A stretch of DNA of 63,379 bases from Mycoplasmataceae bacterium (GTDB taxonomy: Bacteria; Bacillota_I; Bacilli_A; Mycoplasmatales; Mycoplasmoidaceae): positions 1 to 63,379 of the forward strand of contig JAIRPI010000020.1 of NCBI GenBank assembly GCA_031257095.1, given 5' to 3'. This document shows, one piece after another, positions 44,059 through 53,602 of this stretch (within the stretch, counting starts at the first letter, position 1; the number at the start of each line of letters is the position of its first letter). The notes beneath the pieces were generated by a model. That model was given only the letters and a program-made list of their open reading frames with translations, ran no database searches and was not told where the DNA came from. The position numbers were made by a program, and so were the translations under genes.

Positions 44059-44135
44059 CCACCTATAGCTCAGCTGGATAGAGCACAAGTTTCCTAAACC
44101 TGGGGTCAGAAGTTCGAATCTTCTTAGGTGGGCCA
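44059..44135 (+). tRNA. tRNA-Arg (anticodon CCT)
   Basis: Acceptor CCACCTA/TAGGTGG, D-arm GCTCAGCTGGATAGAGC, anticodon loop TTCCTAA, T-arm AGAAG TTCGAAT CTTCT, G73 and encoded CCA. Anticodon stem CAAGT/ACCTG has one A-C mismatch. Reads AGG. Confidence 0.9.
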
Positions 44136-44143
44136 ATAAAATA

Positions 44144-45064
44144 ATGGAAGAAATAATTGTAAAAAATAATGATATTAATAAAAGATTAGATAATTTTTTA
44201 TTAAAATTATTTCCTACTTTTAGTCGTACCAATATTTATCGTTTAATTAGAATAAAGAAAATAAAAGTAAACGATAAAAAAACACAATTTGATTATCGTT
44301 TACAAATAAATGATAAGGTTCAAGTATTTGTTAACCAAACTATTCAAAAAGATGATGATTTAGTTTTTTTAAAAACTAATGGTAAATTAAAAATCGTTTA
44401 TGAAGATGCTAACATTCTTATCGTTAATAAACCAATTGGGATATCGGTTCATGATGATGAATCAAAATCACCAAACACCTTAATTAACATCGCCAAGAAA
44501 TATTTATTTGATACTAAAGCTTGAGATTATCGTAATGAAAACTCATTTACACCAGCTTTAGTTCATCGACTAGATCGCAACACGCAAGGGTTAGTAATTA
44601 TTGCTAAAAATGCTTGTGCATTAAAAACACTTAATGAACTTATTAAAGAACACAAAATAAGAAAATTTTATAAAGCGACAGTTCATGGCATTATTGATCC
44701 CAAACAGGGGTTATTAAAACACTTTCTAACCCCCAACAAAGCAACCAAAATTGTTACCATTACTAACAAACAAATTAGTCCATTATCTAAACAAATTGTT
44801 ACTAAATACACAACCGTTAGTCACACATTAGCAACTAGTGAATTAGATATTGAACTAATTACAGGTCGCACCCACCAAATTCGAGCACATTTTGCCTATA
44901 TCGGACATCCTTTAGTAGGTGAAAGAAAATACACTAATAAATCTGTTAGTGAAACAAGTAAAGACAAATATCAACAATTATGTGCTTATAAAATCATTTT
45001 TGATTTTAATAAGGAAGAAGGTGGGTGCTTAAGTTATCTAAGCCATAAAACTATTCATGTTTAA
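44144..45064 (+). CDS. RluC/RluD-family 23S pseudouridine synthase
   Basis: 306 codons. S4 domain at the N-terminus (NKRLDNFLLKLFPTFSRTNIYRLIR), then the catalytic block VHRLDRNTQGLVIIAK with the Asp nucleophile, and GRTHQIRAHFAYIGHPLVGE. Isomerises uridines in the large rRNA; the exact site is not readable. Close to the tRNA-Arg (8 bp). The 3' end overlaps the convergent gene by 14 bases. Confidence 0.93.
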
Positions 45065-45509
45065 TTGCTAGGCTAAATTGGTCATAGTATTTTGCGGGGT
45101 TATTTACATTATCATACCAAACACAGTCAACTAAGATTTTTTGATTATTTACTATTAAATATGAAACTTCATATTTTAGTGTTTGGTAAGAGTCACTAAA
45201 TTTCTTAAGTTTACCAACCGCATTACGGACGGCATCTTTAATAATTAACTTAAATTCATCACGATCAAATTTAAGTGTTCCATCATCATCAAAAACTAAG
45301 CAACTTTGTTTAATACCACTACAGTCTATTAAACTAGAAATATAACAATGCGTATATTTTTCACGACCTTTAGGCTTTTTTTGTTTTGCTGATTCATTAT
45401 TATTTTTATCATGTTTATTAACTAACGTTGCTGCTGCAACAGTTAAACCAATCGCTGACACAGCAATCATTACACTACCAGCTAACAAAGCTTTTTTAAA
45501 TTTCCCCAT
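45051..45509 (-). CDS. Single-span membrane protein, third gene of unknown operon
   Basis: 152 codons without TGAs. One N-terminal helix (ALLAGSVMIAVSAIGLTVAAATLV), a Lys-rich linker, then a soluble domain with C-H-Y, C-S-G and C-L residues. It may be an N-in anchored extracellular protein or have an uncleaved signal; no lipobox. Its ATG overlaps the stop of the 341-residue gene. I recall a similar gene order around MG284-MG286 in Mycoplasma genitalium, but cannot confirm it here. Confidence 0.6.
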   Translation of the reverse strand: MGKFKKALLAGSVMIAVSAIGLTVAAATLVNKHDKNNNESAKQKKPKGREKYTHCYISSLIDCSGIKQSCLVFDDDGTLKFDRDEFKLIIKDAVRNAVGKLKKFSDSYQTLKYEVSYLIVNNQKILVDCVWYDNVNNPAKYYDQFSLAIKHE

Positions 45510-46534
45510 TATACTACCCCCGTAAAATTACTAGGATCTTCAATAAACGTTTGATAGCATGATACATATGAATGGTTATACGAATCACCAGTAAATTTAA
45601 AGCTATTAACTATCTTAAATTGTTTACTATTGTATTTATAACGTGCTTTAAAACGAATGTCATAATAGCCAACACAAATTGTTGGTACATAGAATCCCCA
45701 ACCCCCATCATCATTTCTTTCAACAATTTGTTTAGAAATGTTATACATTGTCTTTTCGTTAAAGACAATGTTTAACTCCTTATCAAGATAATAAGTGTTA
45801 GGATCGTTGTATGTATATTGTTTAATACTATTATTGCCATCAATAGTGTAGTAAAAATTAATGACAACATCACTTATTCTTATTTGTTTATCACAGGTAA
45901 GTGCTACTAAATTAGTTATTGGTGTATGTTGGGAATCATTATCTTCATAATCATTGAATTTAAATACTAATGGAACAGAATATATTGCATAGCCGGTTTT
46001 TGAATTAATGTAATATTCTTCACCCACTTCTAACCAACCACTATTTGCTAGTGATTGTTCATAATTTGAATAGTTAAATTCACTAACTGAAGATGCATCG
46101 TTTAATTCGTTAAAAAACGCATCTAAATTAGGCGTATTTGTTCATGTGGTTTTATTAACAATATCGGCGTTATAACTAAAAGTTAGTGTCGTATAGATAT
46201 CATATTCACTAACGAGATTAGTTAATAAACCACTACTATTGATATCAACGACTGTTGATAAACTAAAAGTATGTAGTAAACTTTTATCATTAACCCAATC
46301 TGGACATGGTGATGTAATTTCGTTTAACGAAATCTCATTTAAATTAAATATTGGTGTTTCTAAGTTAGCTTGTAACATGCCTAATGGCAAATTGCCATTA
46401 TAGATTGTGTAAAGTTTTAAATCAAAAAACCATTTATTATCGCGTAGCGATACATTCCCATCATAACTATCAATATAAAATCAGTGATTATTAGTATATT
46501 GTGAGTTAAATTGATTGATGCTATAAGTAATCAT
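45509..46534 (-). CDS. 341-residue protein of unknown function
   Basis: Reading four TGAs as Trp joins the frame from ATG 46534 (MITYSINQFNSQY) to TAA 45509. Soluble, no signal or helix; rich in Asn, Tyr and Thr with beta character, e.g. YAIYSVPLVFKFNDYEDND and YVPTICVGYYDIRFKARYKYN. It resembles a phage-style structural or beta-sandwich protein in composition only. Middle gene of the operon, two bases after the HTH gene. Confidence 0.6.
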
Positions 46535-46536
46535 CG

Positions 46537-46851
46537 TTATTGATAGTACCTCATAAATAGCGTTGCTGCTTTTTTATAGTTATGATAATAACTAGAACGA
46601 CAATAACCTAAATCACTATATTGCTTATTGTCTAATTCAATTTGCTTTAACAACCGGGTGTGTTCTTCTGGTAGTTGCATTAATACCGCATCTACCAAAC
46701 GAACAAACGATTTAAAACGTTGGATATCATTTTTTTGATAATGACAATGTCCATGTTCATCGTGTAACTTTAATTTAAGCATAAAGACTTTATAGTTAAC
46801 AAAAATTTCCCTAATGCTTTTTCTAATTTCCTTAAATTCCATTTTCGCCAT
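46537..46851 (-). CDS. Sigma-region-4/RinA-like helix-turn-helix protein
   Basis: 104 residues. The C-terminal half LVDAVLMQLPEEHTRLLKQI, then YSDLGYCRSSYYHNYKKAA, has the pattern of sigma-70 region 4 and of phage ArpU/RinA regulators (a-L..LP...r.ll, then a second helix ending in S-s-y-y...A). Start at 46851 (MAKMEFKEIRKS); the ATG lies just after the three-copy promoter element. First gene of the operon, so it may control it. Confidence 0.6.
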   Translation of the reverse strand: MAKMEFKEIRKSIREIFVNYKVFMLKLKLHDEHGHCHYQKNDIQRFKSFVRLVDAVLMQLPEEHTRLLKQIELDNKQYSDLGYCRSSYYHNYKKAATLFMRYYQ

Positions 46852-46896
46852 ACATATATATTTACAAGAATTTCACCCATTTTTCTCAAACTTTTT
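46850..46896 (-). promoter_or_regulatory. Three-copy promoter-like element (copy C)
   Basis: Reverse strand TTTGAGAAAAATGGG, TGAAATTCTTGTAAATAT, ATATG, then the HTH gene's ATG within 5 bases. Core identical to copy B. Here the downstream gene is unrelated to copies A and B, so the likeness is regulatory and not leftover paralogy. Confidence 0.7.
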
Positions 46897-47003
46897 TAAT
46901 TTTATTGCGAAAACTTACAGTTAATCTAACAAAAAAAACACGCATTTATGCACAAAAAAGCAATATATCTCACAAAAAAATTAAAAAAATAAAAAATGTG
47001 TTA

Positions 47004-47009
47004 TATAAT
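47004..47009 (+). promoter_or_regulatory. -10 box of tuf
   Basis: TATAAT, 21 bases before the tuf ATG; AAGGAA at 47019-47024 is the ribosome site. tuf is one of few genes here with a proper leader. Confidence 0.65.
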
Positions 47010-47030
47010 CTTTTTATTAAGGAATAAATT

Positions 47031-48218
47031 ATGGCAAAAGCAAAATTTGATCGTTCAAAACCACACGTAAATATAGGTACAATTGGACATATTGACCACG
47101 GTAAAACTACATTAACCGCAGCAATCTGTACATATTTAGCAAAAAAAGGATTAGCACAAGCAAGAGACTATGCGTCAATTGATAGTGCTCCTGAAGAAAA
47201 AGCGCGTGGTATTACTATTAATACTGCTCACGTTGAATACGAAACAGCTAAAAGACACTATGCACACGTTGACTGTCCTGGACATGCTGACTATGTTAAA
47301 AATATGATTACAGGTGCTGCACAAATGGATGGAGCGATCTTAGTTGTTGCTGCTGGTGATGGAGCAATGCCACAAACGAGAGAACACATTCTTTTAGCAC
47401 GTCAAGTTGGTGTGCCTCGAATCGTTGTATTTATTAATAAATGTGACGTTGTTAATGATCCAGAAATTCAAGAATTAGTAGAAATGGAAATCCGTGACTT
47501 ATTAAAATCTTATGGATTTGATGGTGACAATACCCCAGTTATTAAAGGTAGTGCTTTACAAGCGTTACAAGGAAATGCGGAATGAGAAAAGAAACTTGAT
47601 GAATTAATGGACGCAGTTGACTCATATATTCCAACTCCAACACGTGAGGTTGATAAACCATTCTTATTACCAATTGAAGATATTTTTACTATTACTGGTC
47701 GTGGGACAGTTGTTACTGGCCGTGTAGAACGAGGCAAAGCAGTATTAAACGAAGAAGTAGAAATCGTTGGATTTACTAAAGAACCTCGTAAATCAGTTAT
47801 TACTGGTATTGAAATGTTTAGAAAACAATTAGATGAAGCATTAGCTGGTGACAACGCTGGTATCTTATTACGTGGTGTTGACAAAGCTGATGTACAACGT
47901 GGTCAAGTATTGGCAAAACCTGGTTCAATTAAACCTTACACTAAATTTAAATGTCAAATCTATGCGCTTAAAAAAGAAGAAGGTGGACGTCACACACCAT
48001 TTGTTAATGGTTACCGACCACAATTCTACTTTAGAACAACTGACGTAACTGGTTCGATTAATCTAAAAGAAGGTGTAGAAATGGTTATGCCTGGTGATAA
48101 TGCCGAATTGTCAGTTGAATTAATTGCTCCTGTCGCAATTGAAAAGGGTTCTAAGTTCTCTGTTCGTGAAGGTGGAAGAACTGTTGGTGCTGGTAACGTT
48201 ATTGAAATTATTGGGTAA
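47031..48218 (+). CDS. tuf: Elongation factor Tu
   Basis: 395 residues. Delivers aminoacyl-tRNA to the ribosome. G1 GHIDHGKT, switch [11 protein letters not shown]4 NKCD, G5 SALQAL; domains II and III complete ([21 protein letters not shown]). One Trp TGA near residue 184. Stands alone, without rpsG/fusA neighbours. Confidence 0.98.
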
Positions 48219-48327
48219 TTTCTAACATTAACGTATCTTTAGTTAGTTGTGTTTGTTTAGGTATTATTTAAACTAATTTTATAACTCCTCAAAATCAATT
48301 AATTTTAACTATGATATAATTACATTT

Positions 48328-49617
48328 ATGCTAAAACTTGACACTAGTAATGTCTTAAATAAATTAAATAAACATAATAGCAAACGTTACGAACGAGCAA
48401 TAAAAAATATTATTAGTAATATTGAATTAACAAGTGCCAAAGGTTGTGAAATGATGGGTTGGTATTCATTACCAAACAATTATGATTCAACACTTTTATT
48501 GGCAATGAAAAAGAAAGCGGCTGAATGGAAAAAATATCGGCTAGCATATGTAGTTGTTATTGGGATTGGTGGCTCTTATGTTGGCGTAAGAGCAGCAATC
48601 GATATGTGTTGTGGCGCTGTCGATAAAGAAGGGCCAGAAATTATTTGAGTTCATAACATGGGTGCTACTTATATCAATAATTTATTTAAAAAGATTGGTA
48701 AAAAACAATTTGCCATTATTGTTATAAGTAAATCTGGCACAACTATTGAACCCGCAATTGGGTTTAGATTATTTAGGGAATTATTAGAAAAGCGAGTTGG
48801 TAAAGATAAGGCTCATAAATATATTGTGGCAATTACTGATGCCGAAGCAGGCACATTACATGAAATGGCTCTTAAAAATAATTACACAACCTTTGGTATC
48901 CCTAACACTATTGGCGGTCGTTTTTCGGTATTAACCCCCGTGGGGTTATTTCCAATGCTAATTAAAGGCATCGATATTTTACAAGTGTTAGCAGGCGCAA
49001 GGCAAGCAATTAAAGATTGTTCACCAATTGAATTAGACAAAAATAGTGCTTATAACTACGCTTGTTTACGTCACTACTTATATACAAATAAATCACTTGT
49101 CATTGAAAACATGATTGTTTATGATCCATCAATGGTTTTTGTTAGTGAAATGTGAAGACAAATTTTTGGTGAATCAGAAGGAAAAAATCATTGTGGATTA
49201 TATCCAGATGTTAGTTTGTTTACTACCGACTTACATTCAATGGGGCAATACTTACAAGAAGGTGTACGGAATTTTTTTGAGACTACTATTTGGGTTAATC
49301 AACCATTACACGACCAAACACTAAACATTCGTGATAATGTCGATAAATTAAAATATCTTAATAAAAAAACATTACACAAATTATCATACAGTGCATTTAT
49401 GGGAACAATCCACGCCCATACAAAAATTGGTAAAGTAAATAATATCATTATTCAAATTGATAAACAAGATGCTTTTCATTTTGGTTATTTATTTTTATGA
49501 TTTGCTATCTCTTTAACAATTAGTGCTTATTTATTAGGAGTTAATCCATTTAATCAACCAGGTGTTGAAGCATACAAGCATAACATGTTTAAATTGTTAG
49601 GGAAGAAAAAATCATAA
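48328..49617 (+). CDS. pgi: Glucose-6-phosphate isomerase
   Basis: 429 codons. Glycolytic isomerase. Phosphosugar-binding [15 protein letters not shown] and [11 protein letters not shown]; catalytic Glu in [10 protein letters not shown] and Lys in [13 protein letters not shown]. The length and motifs are those of the short Gram-positive form. Three Trp TGAs. Likely -10 TATAAT 8 bases before the ATG. Confidence 0.96.
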
Positions 49618-49642
49618 AGATTACTTTCTATAATAATACTAA

Positions 49643-51055
49643 ATGGCCTTAACCAATTCTCGGGAAAAGAACTTTGCTGAATGATATACTGAATTGTGCT
49701 TAAAAGCAAAGTTATTTTCTTATGGCGAAGCCAAAGGAACAATTAATTATTTGCCATATGGATGAGCCATATGGAAAAATATTGTTCATGAGTTAGATAA
49801 ACGATTAAAAGCAACTGGTGTTTTAGAAGTTCAACTACCTTTATTTATTAAAGCATCTGATTTTGCTAAAGAAAAACAACATATTGAAGGGTTTGCACCT
49901 GAAGCATTTACAATTACGACACAGAACGGGCAAACTCTTGATGATCCATTAATCCTTCGCCCAACAAGTGAAGTATTATTTAGTCGTTTATTTAAAAATG
50001 AAATAAAAACTTACAACGACTTACCGATTAAATACAACCAATGGTGCAGTGTTTATCGTATGGAAAAAAACACCAAACCTTTCCTGCGTGGGTGCGAATT
50101 CTTTTGACATGAACTGCACGCCATGTTTCAAACTCAACAAGAATGTGAAGAATATACTTTGAAAATACATAAGCTTTATAATGACTTTTTAAAATATGTC
50201 TGTTGTCTTGATGTTTTAGAAGGCAAGAAAACTGAGAGCGAAAAGTTTGCTGGGGCAGTTGATACTTATACAAGAGAAGTGCTTGCCCAAGATGGGCAAT
50301 GCATTCAAACAGGCACAAGTCATTATCTCGGGCAAAATTTTGCTAAGATGTATGATATTAAATATCAAACAAATAATAACGAATTTGCTGTACCATATTA
50401 CATGTCAGCCGGTTTAACAACAAGGTTAATTGGTGATTTAATTGTTGTACACGGTGATGATAAAGGGTTGGTATTACCAAGTCTATTAGCGCCAGTACAA
50501 GTAGCAATCATTTCTTTATTTACTAAAAAAGAACCACTAGTTGAAACTTTATGTAAACAAATATACGACAGTTTAAACACTAGCTTTCGTGTTGAATTTG
50601 ACAATAGTGATGAGCAATTTGGTTATAAAATAACCAATCATGAATTAAGGGGTGTGCCAATCACTATTGCCATTGGCCCAAATGATGCTAAAAATAATAA
50701 AGCAACGATGATTCGGCGTGATTTAGGCACCAAACAACTCATTGATTTAGATAATATTGTTGATTTTATTAAACAACAACTTCAAGAATACAATGTCAAC
50801 ATTTATAACAAGTCTAAAATATTTTTACAATCATCAATAGTTGAAGTTGACAATATTGATGATTTTATAAAAGGGATTAATAATCGTAAAGTTATTAAGG
50901 CTTGTTGAGGTGGTTCAATTGAAGATGAAGCTAAATTAAAAGAAATGACCCAAGCAACACCACGTTGTATTGTTTCTAATGCTAGTGAAACAGATAAATG
51001 TTTTTTCACTAAGCAGAAAGCAAAATATATAATATATTTTGCAAAGGCATATTAA
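49643..51055 (+). CDS. proS: Prolyl-tRNA synthetase (archaeal/eukaryotic type)
   Basis: 470 codons, about five Trp TGAs. Class II synthetase: motif 2 YRMEKNTKPFLRGCEFFWHE, TSHYLGQNFAK, motif 3 with AGLTTRLIGDLIVVHGDD. Short form without the bacterial editing insert, as is usual in Mycoplasma. The stop overlaps the next ATG. Confidence 0.96.
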
Positions 51056-51564
51056 TGAAGGCATCGATAACAACAAACAAAGCAAGCACCCTTGTTCATA
51101 TCCATGCTACGGTTGGTAATATAAAAAAGTTTCGTATGCTATATTTATTAGCATTTCTTACTTTTTTTGTTGTTATATTATTATGTATTGTTTTATTTTA
51201 TTTTGGTGGATTGTTTATTGATTTAAGTCAAGATGGAACACCATATTGATTAAACACTACCACCCATTGAAACCCATGAATAATCACGGGGTTGTTACTA
51301 ATAATTATTGACTTCATCTATGCTGGATTAATATTGATTTGGTATTTACCATTTATATATTTAAAATCTAAAGAGGCTTACGAACAAACAGATGAATACA
51401 AACAACGAAAAGCATTCTTTGATAAGATAGATCTTAGTATTTATACTAAATCTCAATTAAAAGCATTTATGATTACTAAATGAATTTCTAAAGCAGAATA
51501 TAAATATACTTTAAATGCCATTAAAGCAAAAAAGAAGAATACGAAAAATGAAAAAGTTAAATAA
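51055..51564 (+). CDS. Two-helix membrane protein
   Basis: 169 codons. Hydrophobic segments near 29-56 and 80-102; long basic C-terminal tail with QTDEYKQRKAFFDKIDLS and KAEYKYTLNAIKAKKK. Coupled to proS (TAATG overlap). Unknown function. Overlaps the deaminase start. Confidence 0.6.
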
Positions 51565-52030
51565 ACATATATCGTGAGACGAATACTTTATGGGGATAGC
51601 CAAGTTATCGGCTCTACGTTCGAAAGATCCAAACACTCAAGTTGGCTGTTGTATTGTTGATCAAAACAATAAGATTTGCTCGTTAGGTTATAACGGTTTT
51701 CCTTGGGGTTGTAATGACAAACAATTCCCGTGAAAACGTGAAGGAAAACCAGTTGAAACAAAATATCTATATGTTGTTCATGCAGAAATTAATGCCATCT
51801 GCAACTATGTTGGTCCATCACTTGCTGGTTGCAAAATTTACGTTTCTTTATTCCCATGCCATGACTGTACTAAAGCCATCATCCAAAGTGGTATCAAAGA
51901 AATTGTTTATGAATCAGATAAATATGCTACTACTGATTCAATTATTGCTGCTAAACGCATGTGTTTAGCTGCTGGGGTTAAAACCCGCATGTATATTCCA
52001 ACAAAACGAAGTATCAATATTACTTTATAG
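51548..52030 (+). CDS. dCMP deaminase
   Basis: 160 codons. Zinc deaminase: [10 protein letters not shown] (ligand His and catalytic Glu) and [12 protein letters not shown] (two Cys). [25 protein letters not shown] and [16 protein letters not shown] mark the dCMP branch. Converts dCMP to dUMP for dTMP synthesis. Two Trp TGAs. Begins 17 bases inside the membrane-protein gene. Confidence 0.9.
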
Positions 52031-52048
52031 TTAATATAATAGTTTAAT

Positions 52049-52666
52049 ATGAGCGTGCAATCAACAATTACCTTAAAACACGATTTACCAAATCCAGGGA
52101 AAGAAATCGGCGTTAATCATTTATTTAACAATAACACCTATGTTTATCATTTCAATATGATTCAACGTCAAATGCCTAAAGAAACTAATCCAGCAGAAGT
52201 AGGATGAGCAGCATTTAACGTTTCATTTAAAGATATGTTAATGGGCGTTGCTTTACGTGATTTACAAGCATATTTTGAATTTAACATTACCAAAGAAGAA
52301 CACGATAAAATATATGCTTTTTTCAAAAGCAATCAACCACCAAATCAACAAACTACGCCCCAAATTGAAACACAGTTAAATGAAGTTACTGATAACTACA
52401 TTAAGAAAGAATTAATTTTCCAATATATGGCTACTCATTGGAAAATTGATATTACTGATGAACAAGTAACTAACTCATTACATGATTTTTATAAAAAAAC
52501 TAACCAATCAATTAAAAAATATTTTGATGACAAGCAAGAATTTGAAAAGATTCGTAAACAATTAATTACGCAAAAAGTTTTTGATCGTATTCTTAATTTG
52601 TATGATTTTAAATTCAATTTAAAATTCAATTTAGCTAACCCAACCCCAGAGCAAAAAACTTCTTAA
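52049..52666 (+). CDS. Trigger-factor C-domain-like protein
   Basis: 205 codons. NYIKKELIFQYMATHWKIDIT, KYFDDKQEFEKIRKQLITQ and KVFDRILNLYDF resemble the chaperone C-domain of trigger factor (R.ll...la..E.i.i...; y......f..i...l...Kv...l). There is no PPIase or ribosome-binding tail, so it would be a cut-down version or a distinct small chaperone. The N-terminal third looks unrelated. One Trp TGA. Confidence 0.45.
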
Positions 52667-52679
52667 AATTTAATTATTT

Positions 52680-53417
52680 GTGAAAAAGACAAGAAAAATA
52701 TACCAATTAAAATTAATTACTCATAAAACTATTAGTGATGCTGAAAAAGCTGTCGCTAAGATTGTTTGTGCACAAGTAACTAAAAACAAGAAATCAATTC
52801 TTGGTTTAGCAACAGGTGGAACTTTTGTTAATGTTTACAAATACATTGTACAGTCAGCAAACAAAAATAAGATTAATTTTCAAAATATTAAAACCTTTAA
52901 TCTTGATGAATATGCAAATTTAGACAAACGTTTCATTAGTGAATCATATCACTCATACATGCACAATAATCTTTTTAAGCATCTAAATATTAATGCTAAA
53001 AATACATACTTTCCACCAGCTATTAACCCAACAAGCTATGATAAAGCAATTGACAAGGCTGGTGGAATTGATTTGCAGTTACTAGGTATTGGTCATAATG
53101 GTCATATTGCTTTTAATGAGCCTGGTAGTTTACTATCAAGTAAGACAAGAAAAATTAATCTTACTAAAGACACTATAAAAGCTAATTCGCGTTTCTTTGA
53201 TAATAACACAAGCAATGTTCCAAAACAAGCCGTGACCATGGGGTTAGCAACAATTCTAAAGGCTAAGAAACATATTTTATTAGCAACCGGAGAAGCAAAA
53301 GCGGCCGCTATTAAAAAATTATTATTGAATAAATATGATCCACGATATCCATGTACAGCATTAGTTTACTGCCCGAATGTGGAAATACATATTGATGAAT
53401 CAATTCGTGTTTCATAA
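52680..53417 (+). CDS. nagB: Glucosamine-6-phosphate deaminase
   Basis: 245 codons, starting with GTG at 52680. Turns GlcN-6-P into Fru-6-P and ammonia. LGLATGGTF, FNLDEYANL, LLGIGHNGHIAFNEPGS are the standard motifs. No nagA nearby. No TGAs. Ends near an AT-rich inverted repeat (53424-53448). Confidence 0.95.
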   Translation: MKKTRKIYQLKLITHKTISDAEKAVAKIVCAQVTKNKKSILGLATGGTFVNVYKYIVQSANKNKINFQNIKTFNLDEYANLDKRFISESYHSYMHNNLFKHLNINAKNTYFPPAINPTSYDKAIDKAGGIDLQLLGIGHNGHIAFNEPGSLLSSKTRKINLTKDTIKANSRFFDNNTSNVPKQAVTMGLATILKAKKHILLATGEAKAAAIKKLLLNKYDPRYPCTALVYCPNVEIHIDESIRVS

Positions 53418-53486
53418 ATAAAAAATATTAATTTAATTCATTAATATTGGATATGACTTTTTATTAATGATATATAATTTTAATTC

Positions 53487-53562
53487 GTACCGTTAGCTCA
53501 GTTGGTAGAGCAAAAGACTCTTAATCTTTGGGTCGTGGGTTCGATCCCCTCACGGTGCACCA
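53487..53562 (+). tRNA. tRNA-Lys (anticodon CTT)
   Basis: Acceptor GTACCGT/ACGGTGC, D-arm GCTCAGTTGGTAGAGC, anticodon stem AAAGA/TCTTT with loop CTCTTAA, T-arm GTGGG TTCGATC CCCTC, A73 and encoded CCA. TATAAT at 53473-53478 is its promoter. Confidence 0.94.
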
Positions 53563-53602
53563 ACAAATATTGTATTTAATAATTAATTAGTAAAATTAAA
53601 AT

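Noticed and set aside
53424-53448. AATATTAA ... TTAATATT inverted repeat after nagB as a terminator
   Set aside because: AT-only arms with no T-run; expected by chance in such sequence.
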